37,389 bases of DNA, taken from assembly GCA_947477565.1 (NCBI GenBank), contig CANJUR010000047.1, positions 1 to 37,389 on the forward strand, read 5' to 3'. Position numbers and translations under genes: made by a program. Positions 7,752 through 17,135 of this stretch are shown here, piece by piece. The DNA comes from Deltaproteobacteria bacterium (GTDB lineage Bacteria > Myxococcota_A > Polyangia > Polyangiales > Ga0077539). Each line of letters starts with the position of its first letter. Positions within the stretch are counted from its first letter, which is position 1. The notes under the pieces are model-generated. The model saw nothing but the letters and a program-made list of their open reading frames with translations. It made no database searches and was not told the origin of the DNA.

Positions 7752-9212
7752 GTGAACCACGAACACATCGATGTGCTGATCGTCGGCGCCGGGATCTCCG
7801 GCATTGGCGCGGCGTACCACCTTCAGGCGAACTGCCCGACGAAGACCTACGCCATCCTCGAGGGGCGCGCGGCGATGGGGGGTACGTGGGATCTCTTCCG
7901 GTATCCCGGCGTCCGCTCGGACTCGGACATGTACACGCTGGGCTACTCGTTTCGCCCGTGGACAAACCCGAAGGCCATCGCGGACGGGGCGGCGATCCTC
8001 GACTACCTGCGCGACACGGCGGCGGCGTACGGCATCGACGGAAAGATTCGCTACGGGCACCGGGTCGAGCGCGCGACCTGGTCGAGCGCGGAGTCGCGCT
8101 GGACCGTCGATGTGCGCGACGCCGCCACGGGCGAGGCACGCACCTTCACCTGCAACTTCCTCTTCATGTGCGCGGGTTACTACGACTACGACGCCGGTCA
8201 CGCGCCGGAGTTTTCGGGCCGCGAGCGCTTCCGCGGCCGCGTGGTGCACCCGCAGCACTGGACCGGGGACATCGACTACGAGGGCAAGCGGGTGGTGGTG
8301 ATCGGCAGCGGCGCGACCGCGGTGACGCTCGTCCCGGAGCTGGCGAAGCGGGCCGCGCACGTCACGATGCTGCAGCGCTCGCCGACGTATCTCATCTCTG
8401 TTCCGGAGCGCGATCGCATCGCCAACTTCCTCCGGGCGCGCCTGCCGATGCGGGCAGCGTACGCGCTCACCCGCGGTAAAAACGTGCTCCTTGGCATGGC
8501 GTTTTACCAATACTGCCGACGCTTCCCGGAGCAGGCGAAGCGGCTCATGGTGGGTGGCGTGCGGCAGCAGGTGCGGGGGGCGACGGACGTGGCGAAGCAC
8601 TTCACGCCGACCTACAAGCCCTGGGATCAGCGGGTGTGCGTGGTGCCCGATGGCGACTTCTTCGACGCCGTGCGTGGGGGCAAGGTGTCGGTGGTGACCG
8701 ACCCGATCGAGACGTTCACGGAGACCGGGATCCGGCTGCGGTCCGGGGTTGATCTCGACGCCGACCTGATCGTGACGGCGACGGGGCTGAAGTTGAAGTT
8801 CCTGGGAGGGATGGAGGTGGTGGTCGATGGAAAGCGCGTCGAGCCCGCGGAGACCATGGCCTACAAGGGGATGATGATCAGCGATGTTCCCAACATGGCG
8901 CTCGCCATCGGGTACACCAACGCGTCGTGGACGCTCAAGGTTGACCTGACCTGCGAGTACATCTGCCGACTTCTCAACCACATGGATGAGCACGGCTATA
9001 CGCAGTGTTGCCCGCGGCGAAACGACCCTTCCATCGAGGAAGAGCCGCTGCTGGATTTCACTTCGGGGTACGTGCGGCGATCGATCGATCTGTTTCCGCG
9101 ACAGGGCTCCGTGGCGCCCTGGAAGCTGCACCAGAACTACGCCCTCGACATGATGCTGCTGCGCCACGCGAAGCTCGATGACGGGGTCATGGAGTTCTCC
9201 GCGAAGCGCTAG
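7752..9212 (+). CDS. ethA: EthA-like flavin-dependent Baeyer-Villiger monooxygenase
   Basis: A 486-residue FAD/NADPH monooxygenase that inserts oxygen into ketones or oxidises sulphur or nitrogen centres. The N-terminal FAD Rossmann motif is GAGISGIGAA (about 11-20). The type I BVMO fingerprint FxGxxxHxxxW appears as FRGRVVHPQHW near 159-169. The NADPH-binding Rossmann motif is GSGATAVT. Blocks such as GTWDLFRYPG, DSDMYTLG, AYKGMM and GYTNASWTLK follow, from memory, the mycobacterial EthA sequence almost word for word along the full length. GTG at 7752 is supported by GAGGAG at 7741-7746. It stands alone, with no adjacent TetR (EthR-like) regulator. The substrate is unknown. Confidence 0.92.
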   Translation: MNHEHIDVLIVGAGISGIGAAYHLQANCPTKTYAILEGRAAMGGTWDLFRYPGVRSDSDMYTLGYSFRPWTNPKAIADGAAILDYLRDTAAAYGIDGKIRYGHRVERATWSSAESRWTVDVRDAATGEARTFTCNFLFMCAGYYDYDAGHAPEFSGRERFRGRVVHPQHWTGDIDYEGKRVVVIGSGATAVTLVPELAKRAAHVTMLQRSPTYLISVPERDRIANFLRARLPMRAAYALTRGKNVLLGMAFYQYCRRFPEQAKRLMVGGVRQQVRGATDVAKHFTPTYKPWDQRVCVVPDGDFFDAVRGGKVSVVTDPIETFTETGIRLRSGVDLDADLIVTATGLKLKFLGGMEVVVDGKRVEPAETMAYKGMMISDVPNMALAIGYTNASWTLKVDLTCEYICRLLNHMDEHGYTQCCPRRNDPSIEEEPLLDFTSGYVRRSIDLFPRQGSVAPWKLHQNYALDMMLLRHAKLDDGVMEFSAKR

Positions 9213-9230
9213 CCGCCTTCGTAGGCTCGG

Positions 9231-10391
9231 TCAGGGAGTGACTTGAACGACGCCCGACATGCCCGTTCCCGCGGCGCTTCCGTGGAATGTGCAATAGAAC
9301 GAATAGAAGCCCGCGGTCGGGAAGGGCACCGACACGCTGGTGCCGCTGCTGGTCACGGGGATGGGGTTTGTACCGCCCGAATTCCGCGGCGACGGGCTGA
9401 GCGGGTGCGAACTGAACGACCCCGAGAAGGTGAGGCTGGCGCCGGTGCGCACGCGGACGCAGCGCGGTGAATAGACGGAGCCGAGGGCGCCGCCGAAGGC
9501 GACCGTGGTGGCGTCCACGTAGTCGGAGGCATTGAGGCACGGCGAGAACGGAATGAAGGTCGAAGCCATCGTCATGCACGTGCCTGCCGAGCAGACCTGG
9601 CCTCCGGCGCACGGTCGGGCGCAAGCGCCGCAGTTTGCGGGGTCGCTCGTGAGATTGACGCACTGGATTCCCGAGCAGCTGCCGGACATGTTTGGGCACG
9701 CGCTCTGCGGAGAAGTGCATGTGCTCAAAGAGACGCACACTCCGGCCACGCAGGTGTTGCCCGCGCAGCAACTCCGTCCGCATCCGCCGCAGTGGGCTGC
9801 GCTGCTCAGCGTGTCGACGCAACCCGCACCGCAAAGCGTTTGGCCCGCGGAACACACGACATCCGGGCCAGGGACGTCGATCGGAAGGGGGACATCGATC
9901 GGAAGGGGGACATCGATCGGAAGGGGGACGTCGATCGGAAGAGGGACGTCGATCGGAAGGGGGACGTCGATCGGAAGGGGGACGTCGATCGGAAGGGGGA
10001 CATCGATCGGAAGGGGAACATCGATCGGAAGGGGAACGTCGATCGGAAGGGGAACGTCGATCGGAAGGGGAACGTCGATCGGAAGGGGAACGTCGATCGG
10101 AAGGGGGACGTCAATCGGAAGGGGAACGTCTACCGCGGGCGTGCTGTCGGTGAGCGCAACGGTGTCGGTCACGGGCGTTGTGTCCGTGGGAGCAGGCGCA
10201 TCCGTCGCCGGGGCGGCGTCGGTCGCGCCGCCATCCATCAACGGAGCCGTGTCCGTCGCGGGTTGGGCATCGCTGGCGACATCGCCGGAAGTGGCGGCAT
10301 CCACGCCCGTCTCCGCGGTGCCCGAGGGAAGGGGATCGGCGGAAGAACAGGCCGCGATTAGCGGCAGAATAAGGAGAAATCGGCTGGTCAT
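9231..10391 (-). CDS. Lipoprotein with hexapeptide repeats, Cys-rich modules and a C-terminal cupredoxin-like domain
   Basis: A 386-residue predicted lipoprotein (signal ending LPLIAAC). An Asp/Thr/Ala-rich linker leads to fourteen consecutive PLPIDV hexapeptides (about residues 88-172). Two Cys-rich modules follow (CSAGQTLCGAGCVDT...HCGGCGRSCC and a related one). The C-terminal about 110 residues look like a blue-copper or plastocyanin-type domain: a His in SSHPL, then YCTFHG and GMSGVVQV supply the His/Cys/His/Met ligand set, and FPTAGFYSFYC matches the usual strand before the Cys. It probably binds copper and acts at the cell surface or periplasm in electron transfer or metal handling; this is inference. 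It converges on the BVMO gene with 18 bp between stops. Confidence 0.88.
   Translation of the reverse strand: MTSRFLLILPLIAACSSADPLPSGTAETGVDAATSGDVASDAQPATDTAPLMDGGATDAAPATDAPAPTDTTPVTDTVALTDSTPAVDVPLPIDVPLPIDVPLPIDVPLPIDVPLPIDVPLPIDVPLPIDVPLPIDVPLPIDVPLPIDVPLPIDVPLPIDVPLPIDVPLPIDVPGPDVVCSAGQTLCGAGCVDTLSSAAHCGGCGRSCCAGNTCVAGVCVSLSTCTSPQSACPNMSGSCSGIQCVNLTSDPANCGACARPCAGGQVCSAGTCMTMASTFIPFSPCLNASDYVDATTVAFGGALGSVYSPRCVRVRTGASLTFSGSFSSHPLSPSPRNSGGTNPIPVTSSGTSVSVPFPTAGFYSFYCTFHGSAAGTGMSGVVQVTP
9876..10127 (-). repeat. In-frame 18-bp tandem repeat, 14 units
   Basis: Exactly 252 bp made of fourteen 18-mers, plus-strand unit GTCGATCGGAAGGGGGAC with few variants (ATC for GTC, GGGAAC for GGGGAC, one AGAGGGAC, one GTCAAT). 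It encodes (PLPIDV)14 in the minus-strand lipoprotein. Variants fall in blocks, the signature of unit duplication. Because the unit is a multiple of three, slippage would change linker length without frameshift. Confidence 0.97.
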
Positions 10392-10401
10392 GGCGAAGAG
10401 G

Positions 10402-10419
10402 CTCCCACCGTTGTGGGAG
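10402..10419 (-). promoter_or_regulatory. Hairpin overlapping the likely ribosome-binding site of the cupredoxin lipoprotein gene
   Basis: A perfect 7-bp stem (CTCCCAC / GTGGGAG) with loop CGTT lies 10-28 nt upstream of the ATG at 10391. In the minus-strand transcript the right arm contains GGGAG, the best Shine-Dalgarno candidate, 10 nt from the start. It could therefore sequester the ribosome-binding site. Function is inferred only from position. Confidence 0.4.
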
Positions 10420-10531
10420 AACGTAAAGATCGATCCCGTACGGCGATTCGCGCTCGGTTTTGCGTCCCCCCACCAAAAGGTGTGGAAGAGCGCTGGACTC
10501 GACCCCGATTGCGCGAGGTAGAATCCCCCCC

Positions 10532-10789
10532 ATGAAACTCCTCGCGCTCTTCCTCATGGGCACGTCGTTCCTCCCCGCTTTTCCGTCGCGAGGCGTCGGC
10601 GGCGGATCACACGGCATCACGCAGCCGGCGCTGTCTCCGCCCCCGGCGCGCGAGTGTCACGCCTCGTGTCGCGAGTTTGGCGTCGATTGCGAGCGCGACT
10701 GCGGCGCCAACGCAAACTGCATCGCCGTCTGCCGCACGCGCGTCACCGCATGCGACAGCATGTGCGGCGCCAACCACGCCCAGCACTGA
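10532..10789 (+). CDS. Small secreted protein with four CX3C motifs
   Basis: An 85-residue protein with signal peptide (MKLLALFLMGTSFLPAF). The mature part is short and Cys-rich: eight Cys in four CX3C pairs (CHASC, CERDC, CIAVC, CDSMC) separated by 6, 5 and 6 residues. Paired CX3C motifs are known to staple antiparallel helical hairpins (alpha-hairpinin and twin-CX3C proteins), so two disulphide-linked hairpins are plausible. The sequence predicts fold, not function: a toxin, inhibitor or metal-binding role are all possible. ATG at 10532 is chosen because it starts the signal peptide. It diverges from the cupredoxin lipoprotein gene. Confidence 0.75.
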   Translation: MKLLALFLMGTSFLPAFPSRGVGGGSHGITQPALSPPPARECHASCREFGVDCERDCGANANCIAVCRTRVTACDSMCGANHAQH

Positions 10790-10809
10790 TCGCTCTCGGG
10801 TGGCGTCTC

Positions 10810-10834
10810 CATCGGTCGCCCGCTGCGGCCGATG
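10810..10834. terminator. Hairpin between convergent genes (CX3C protein and msrA)
   Basis: CATCGGTC and GGCCGATG form an 8-bp stem (one G-U in one orientation) around a 9-nt loop, midway between two convergent stop codons. There is no T-tract, so it may be a weak or bidirectional terminator. Confidence 0.4.
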
Positions 10835-10868
10835 AAGAGGCGCACCTGCTCCGAGCGCCGACCCCCTC

Positions 10869-11525
10869 TTACGCCGTCACTCCGACCCCGATGGGGCAGC
10901 TCACGCCGGTGCCCCCGAGTCCGCAATACCCGTCGGGGTTCTTCTCCAGATACTGCTGGTGGTACTCCTCCGCGAAATAAAACGCCGGTGCCGCCAGCAC
11001 CTCCGTCGTGATCGCGTTGCGCCCGGCCTTCCGAAGCGCCTGCTCGTACGCGGTGCGCGAGGCCTCCGCCGTCGCCCGCTGCTCTTCGCTGAACCAATAC
11101 AGCCCCGAGCGGTACTGCGTCCCTACGTCGTGGCCCTGGCGCATCCCCTGGGTCGGATCGTGGTTCTCCCAGAACGCCTTCAGCAGCGCCTCGTAGGACA
11201 CCTTCGCCGGGTCGTACACCACCCGCACCACTTCGTTGTGCCCGGTGCGCCCGCCGCACACTTCCTTGTAGGTTGGGTTGGGCGTGTAGCCCCCGGCGTA
11301 GCCCACTGCGGTCGAGACCACGCCGGGAATGCTCCAGAACTTCCGCTCGGCGCCCCAGAAGCAGCCCATGCCGAGCAGCGCCATCGCCATCCCCGGGAAG
11401 TCCCCTGCGATGGAGGCGTCGAGAACGGCGTGGCGCGCGGGCACCGGCACCGGCTCACTGCGTCCGGGGAGCGCCTCGGCGGGAGAAGGCATCGTCGTCT
11501 TGGCTGAATCGGTAAACGAGAACAT
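10869..11525 (-). CDS. msrA: Peptide methionine sulfoxide reductase MsrA
   Basis: Reduces methionine-S-sulfoxide in proteins and repairs oxidative damage using thioredoxin. The 218-residue protein has the catalytic GCFWGAE motif near residues 53-59, then GYAGG, YKEVC and [12 protein letters not shown]. The segment HDPTQG...[10 protein letters not shown] and the recycling Cys region near the C-terminus (GYCGLGG and SCPIG) follow. The N-terminal about 45 residues precede the usual core and lack a clear signal peptide. ATG at 11525 is the longest plausible start; ATG at 11492 is an alternative. No msrB is adjacent. The kinase gene upstream on the same strand ends 47 bp before this start. Confidence 0.96.
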   Translation of the reverse strand: MFSFTDSAKTTMPSPAEALPGRSEPVPVPARHAVLDASIAGDFPGMAMALLGMGCFWGAERKFWSIPGVVSTAVGYAGGYTPNPTYKEVCGGRTGHNEVVRVVYDPAKVSYEALLKAFWENHDPTQGMRQGHDVGTQYRSGLYWFSEEQRATAEASRTAYEQALRKAGRNAITTEVLAAPAFYFAEEYHQQYLEKNPDGYCGLGGTGVSCPIGVGVTA

Positions 11526-11572
11526 GCCGCGGATTCTGTCACCGACCGCTTCGGCGGGCCAGCGTTTCGGAG

Positions 11573-12874
<1,302 letters not shown>

Positions 12875-12891
12875 GGCGTCGACGCGATAAC

Positions 12892-14094
12892 CTATCGGTT
12901 GTCTTTGTGCACGATCGCAGCGCTGTTCAGGGCCTCCGCGAGCCGATGGTACTGGTCGAGGTGGTTGTAGGCCTGGGCGCTCACCCGCAGCAGCGTGCGC
13001 GGCGGTGTCCCCCAGGGAATGACCGGCACCTCGATGCGATGGGTGTTCCAGAGGTGCTGCTGGAGTCGGTCCTCGAAGGCAGGATCGCCCCCGCGCGCTG
13101 GAGGAAATCGCTCTGGCGGCAGCACCAGCGTTGCCATCGCGCCGATCATCGACTCCGGGGCCGGGACAGCCACGCCGAGGGCATCTGCAAGCAGCGCGCG
13201 GGCCTCCAGGGCGAGGGCGCGGTTGCGGGCGCGCAGGGCGTCCCAGCCGCCCGGGAGCAGCGATCCGACGAAGCGCAGCGCCTCTGGCACGGCGAGTACT
13301 GCGGTCGGGTCTTGCGTGCCCATCCAGTCGAACTCGATGGCCAGGCGCGAACGATCGGTGCGTGTGGTGGTCGCGCCGTGGCTGATCACCAGGGGTCGCA
13401 CACGGTGCTGCTGGGCCGGGTGTACGTGGAGAAATGCCGCGCCCTTCGGCGCGCACACCCACTTGTGAAGGTTGCCCGTATAGAACGCCGCGCCCAACGA
13501 GCGAACCGACAGCGGGAGCATCCCCGGCGCGTGGGCTCCATCGACGAGAACGCTGATTCCGGCGCGTTCGCAGACTCGGACGATGTCTTCGATGGGAAAC
13601 ACCAGCGCGGTGGGGCTGGTGACGTGGTCTACGAGGACGAGTCGGGTGCGCGACGAGAGCGTGCGGGTGATGGCATCGACCACTTCGCCGGGCGAGGTCA
13701 GCGGGAAGGGAACCGTCGCGGTGATCACCCGCGCTCCGGCGCGTTCGGCGACGAAGCGCGCGGCGTTGGTGCACGCGGCGTAGCCGTGGTCGGTGACGAC
13801 GATCTCGTCTCCGGGCGAAAGCGTGAGCGAATGGAGCACGGCGTTGACGGCGTGCGTGGCGTTGGGGACGAAGACGAGGTCGTCCGCGGGGGCATCGATG
13901 AAGGCCCCGACGGCGGCGCGCGCGTCGTCGAGCAGGGCCTCGAGGTCGCGCACCAGAAACTGCACTGGCTGGGCTTCCATCCGGTCGCGGAGGCGCTGTT
14001 GCGCGGCGAGTACGGGGCGGGGCGTTGCGCCAAACGAGCCGTGGTTGAGAAACGTCACTGCGGGGTCGAGGACGAAGTGCTGGGCGATGGGCAT
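12892..14094 (-). CDS. Class V aminotransferase family protein (isopenicillin-N epimerase-like)
   Basis: A 400-residue PLP-dependent enzyme. The N-terminus FLNHGSFGATPRPVL is typical of isopenicillin-N epimerase and cysteine desulfurase-like class V members. ATHAVNAVL (cofactor phosphate region), VDGAHAPG with the PLP-pairing Asp, and NLHKW with the Schiff-base Lys near 210 follow. The C-terminal VPVIPWG...LLRVSAQAYN is also family-typical. It may act as a desulfurase, epimerase or transaminase; the substrate cannot be told from sequence. ATG at 14094 (MPIAQHF) immediately precedes the conserved region. It is the first gene of a two-gene operon with the downstream Ser/Thr kinase. The diverging gene is the CehA-like lipoprotein. 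Confidence 0.92.
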   Translation of the reverse strand: MPIAQHFVLDPAVTFLNHGSFGATPRPVLAAQQRLRDRMEAQPVQFLVRDLEALLDDARAAVGAFIDAPADDLVFVPNATHAVNAVLHSLTLSPGDEIVVTDHGYAACTNAARFVAERAGARVITATVPFPLTSPGEVVDAITRTLSSRTRLVLVDHVTSPTALVFPIEDIVRVCERAGISVLVDGAHAPGMLPLSVRSLGAAFYTGNLHKWVCAPKGAAFLHVHPAQQHRVRPLVISHGATTTRTDRSRLAIEFDWMGTQDPTAVLAVPEALRFVGSLLPGGWDALRARNRALALEARALLADALGVAVPAPESMIGAMATLVLPPERFPPARGGDPAFEDRLQQHLWNTHRIEVPVIPWGTPPRTLLRVSAQAYNHLDQYHRLAEALNSAAIVHKDNR

Positions 14095-14185
14095 GACGGG
14101 TGCGCAGAACCATCCCCGACTTCCGTCAGGGATGACAAGCCAATGGACTATCGGCGTGTGACAGAACGGTGACAGAATAGAGGAT

Positions 14186-16855
14186 ATGCGGAGTTCATGG
14201 CTGGGTCTGGCGGGCGTGGCGGTGCTTGTTTCTTGCGGAGATCCGACGACGGAGGCGGTGCGCGATGCGGGTCTCGACGCGGCGGACGGCGGCGCCATGG
14301 ACGCAGCCGTGACGGACGCTGAAGCGGGCTTCGCGGAGGACCGCGGGCCGAGCGAGTGTCCCGTGGGCGCGGCCTTCGTGCAGGGGAGTGTGGAGGGCGC
14401 GGCGGAGCCGACGATGGCACCCGCCGGGGCAGCGCGGGCGGGGCGGCTGACGGCTGCGATGCTCCCGCTCGACCGCACCGGGTTGAACACCTGGCAGGCG
14501 GGCGACTACGTGCTGTCCAACGGCCGCGTCGGGCTGCTCATCGAGTCTGCGCGGCCGACGTCGGGGTACAACCCGTGGGGCGGAATGCCCGTAGGGGTGG
14601 CCTCCGTGCGCGACGGACGCCTCGTCGATGCGGGGGATTTCGGCGAGCTGATCATCGGCCTCGGGCGCTTCACCATGCAGGCTGAGTCCGTGACCGTGAC
14701 GCACGACGGCCGCGATGGGATGCCCGCGGTGGTGCGCGCCATCGGGCCGCTGCGGGCGATTCCGTTCTTGAACGAGTTTGGGTATGCGATCGCGCCGGCG
14801 GACTACGGGGACATCCGGGTGGCGGTGGACTACGAGATGCGCGGCGACAGCGACGTGGTGGAGGTCTACGTGTCTTTTGACGTGCCGCGGCTGGGCACGA
14901 CGACGGTGCGCACGGTGCTCAACGGTTTCTTCCAGGGCAACCGCATGGGGCGCTTCGTGCCCGACCGCGGGTTCATGGAGACCACCGGCGCGATGAGCGC
15001 GACGCCGCTCGTCGGCTGGATCGACGACCGCGCCACCAGCTGGGCCTGGATGCTCCCTCCCGCGCGCGGATCACTTACTCCGATCATTTCCGTGTCGGGC
15101 TTCGACATGTTTACGGCCCCGGCGCTCACCTTTCCGCCGTGCAGCCAGGAGCGCGTGCACTACGGCCGCCTCGCGCTCGGCGCTGTCGGTCTCGACGGTC
15201 TCCAGCGCACCATCGCGGCGTCCAACGGCGTCACCCTCCGCGCGCTCACCGGAACCATCACCGACGCGGCCGGCCAGCCCGCTGCCGGAGCGCGGGTGCA
15301 CGTCACCTCTGCGGACGGAGCGCGCTACCTCGATCGCGTCACCGCCGACGCGCTGGGCCGCTTCGAGATGCGCGTCCCTGCGGAGCCTGTGCGCCTCGTG
15401 GGCTGGCGCGGCGGCAGCGCGCCGACGCCTGCGGTCACCGTGGCCACGGACGGCAGCACGGCGGCGCTGCAGTTTCCAGCGGACGGATCGATTGTTGTGG
15501 AGGCGACGGACGCTGTGTCCGCCGCGGCGCTGCCGGTGCGGGTGCAGGTGATCCCGGTGGGAGCGATGCCGCCGTCGCTGCCTGCGAGCTACGGCGAGCC
15601 TGTGCCCGGCTTCGACCGGCTGCACGTGGCCTTTCCCACGGACGGTCGCGTGACCCTCCCCGCGCCGCCCGGAAGGTACCGTGTGGTGGTCTCCCGCGGC
15701 CCTTTCTACGACCTCTCGGACACCACGGTGACGGTCGCCGCGGGGATGACCGTGCGGGTTCCGGTGACGCTTCGCCGGGTGGTTGCGACGCCTGGTGTGC
15801 TGTGCGGGGACTTCCACATTCACACGGTTCGCTCGCCGGATTCCGAGGATGACGCGCGCCTCAAGGTCGCCTCCGGTGCCGCAGACAATCTCGAGGTGAT
15901 GGCCCGCTCGGACCACGAGTGGGTCGGGGATTTCCAGCCATTGATCGACGCGATGGGGCTCGCGCGCCACGTGCGGGGTGTTGGATCCATTGAGTTGACG
16001 ACGTTCACGTATGGGCACTTCGGGGTGTTTCCGCTCAACGCCGATACTTCACAGATCAACAATGGCAACTTCGCCTGGGCCAATCGTCTGCCGCCCGCGG
16101 TATTTGCTGATGTGCGCGCCCGTCCCGAGCACCCTACGCTGGTGATCAACCACCCGCGCGGCGCACGCAACGGCGCGTACTTCGAGGCAGCGGGTTACAA
16201 CCCAGCGGAGGGCACGGCCAATCCGACGATGTGGGATGACGGCTTCACTGCGGTGGAGTTCTTCAATGACAGTTCGTTTGAAGAGAACCCCGTGCTGGTG
16301 CGGGATTGGTTCTCTTTCCTGGCGCGGGGTCGACGGGTCTTCGCGGTGGGCTCTTCGGACAGCCACCACCTGAGCAGCTCGCCGGTGGGGTTTCCGCGGA
16401 CTTGCATGTTTCTAGGGACGAGCGAGCCGCAGGGCGCATCGCCGCAGGCCATCGCCACCGCAGTCGGAACCGGCCGATCGACCATCGCGGGCGGCATCTT
16501 CCTGGACGTTCGTGCGCTTCCCGCGAGCGGCGACGTGGGCGCCGTCGGGCCCGGCCAGGAGATCATCGGCGTCGGGGCGGAAGGGCGAATGGAGATCACC
16601 GCGCGGGCGCCGACGTGGGTGCGCGCCGACCGCCTGCAGGTCTTCGTGGACGGGACGGCGCTGCCGACGATCGCGCTCGACGACGCGGCGCGCGACCCGC
16701 GCGACCCGGTGGTGCGTTACCACGGGACGGTGCGCGTACCGGTGAGCGCGACGGGTAGCTGGGTGGTGGTGGCCGCGCACGGGCGCGAACTGGATCCGGT
16801 GTTTCCGCGGCGCATGGCCTTTGGGGTGAGCAACCCGATCTTCCTGCGACGCTGA
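14186..16855 (+). CDS. Large lipoprotein with CehA/PHP-type metallohydrolase domain
   Basis: An 889-residue predicted lipoprotein (signal ending VAVLVSC, then an Asp/Ala-rich linker). Residues about 60-340 are an unrecognised beta-rich region. About 350-440 looks like a carboxypeptidase-regulatory-type beta sandwich (GTITDAAGQPAAGARVHV). From about 540 the PHP-like active site appears: CGDFHIHTVRSPDSEDD, ARSDHEW, INHPRG and GSSDSHH supply the His/Asp metal ligands expected for CehA/McbA-type hydrolases. The C-terminus is another beta domain. Such enzymes hydrolyse phosphate or ester bonds; the substrate is unknown. ATG at 14186 has AGAGGA about 3-8 nt upstream. It is a single transcription unit. 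Confidence 0.88.
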   Translation: MRSSWLGLAGVAVLVSCGDPTTEAVRDAGLDAADGGAMDAAVTDAEAGFAEDRGPSECPVGAAFVQGSVEGAAEPTMAPAGAARAGRLTAAMLPLDRTGLNTWQAGDYVLSNGRVGLLIESARPTSGYNPWGGMPVGVASVRDGRLVDAGDFGELIIGLGRFTMQAESVTVTHDGRDGMPAVVRAIGPLRAIPFLNEFGYAIAPADYGDIRVAVDYEMRGDSDVVEVYVSFDVPRLGTTTVRTVLNGFFQGNRMGRFVPDRGFMETTGAMSATPLVGWIDDRATSWAWMLPPARGSLTPIISVSGFDMFTAPALTFPPCSQERVHYGRLALGAVGLDGLQRTIAASNGVTLRALTGTITDAAGQPAAGARVHVTSADGARYLDRVTADALGRFEMRVPAEPVRLVGWRGGSAPTPAVTVATDGSTAALQFPADGSIVVEATDAVSAAALPVRVQVIPVGAMPPSLPASYGEPVPGFDRLHVAFPTDGRVTLPAPPGRYRVVVSRGPFYDLSDTTVTVAAGMTVRVPVTLRRVVATPGVLCGDFHIHTVRSPDSEDDARLKVASGAADNLEVMARSDHEWVGDFQPLIDAMGLARHVRGVGSIELTTFTYGHFGVFPLNADTSQINNGNFAWANRLPPAVFADVRARPEHPTLVINHPRGARNGAYFEAAGYNPAEGTANPTMWDDGFTAVEFFNDSSFEENPVLVRDWFSFLARGRRVFAVGSSDSHHLSSSPVGFPRTCMFLGTSEPQGASPQAIATAVGTGRSTIAGGIFLDVRALPASGDVGAVGPGQEIIGVGAEGRMEITARAPTWVRADRLQVFVDGTALPTIALDDAARDPRDPVVRYHGTVRVPVSATGSWVVVAAHGRELDPVFPRRMAFGVSNPIFLRR

Positions 16856-16970
16856 GCGGCGTTGGAGAGGCGGCATCGGACGACGGTGGCCGGGACGAGC
16901 GCGTCGTCGTGGTGATGACCTCACGGTGATGCACGCGCATCGATTTGGCAGACCGCTAAAGGTGTTGAAT

Positions 16971-16992
16971 CCAGAGGTCCTGACCTGAGAAC
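16971..16992 (+). repeat. Dispersed short repeat, copy 1
   Basis: CCAGAGGTCCTGACCTGAGA followed by AC, preceded by GAAT. The same GAATCCAGAG-TCCTGACCTGAGAA string recurs at 18744-18768, with inverted copies at 18910-18924 and 37057-37078. It lies just outside the terminator of the cNMP-domain gene. Confidence 0.8.
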
Positions 16993-17000
16993 TTCCACGT

Positions 17001-17033
17001 AAAAAAACTGGTTCCGTTGTGAATACGGAACCA
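17001..17033 (-). terminator. Intrinsic terminator of the cNMP-binding-domain gene
   Basis: On the minus strand, TGGTTCCG, a 9-nt loop and CGGAACCA form an 8-bp stem followed 2 nt later by seven T. This is a classical rho-independent terminator, about 100 bp downstream of the stop at 17136. T-tracted terminators like this are otherwise not seen in the window. Confidence 0.85.
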
Positions 17034-17135
17034 TGCGCACGACATGCCTGGCAGCATTCAGAAGCCCGCTCACCTACTGGGAGAGGCACTGCGCGGCGGC
17101 GCGGGGTGAGGTCCCCGGGTTTCGATGGAGGGCCT

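Noticed and set aside
9876..10127. CRISPR array or plasmid iterons
   Set aside because: Perfect 18-bp head-to-tail units with no spacers, lying in frame inside a lipoprotein gene.
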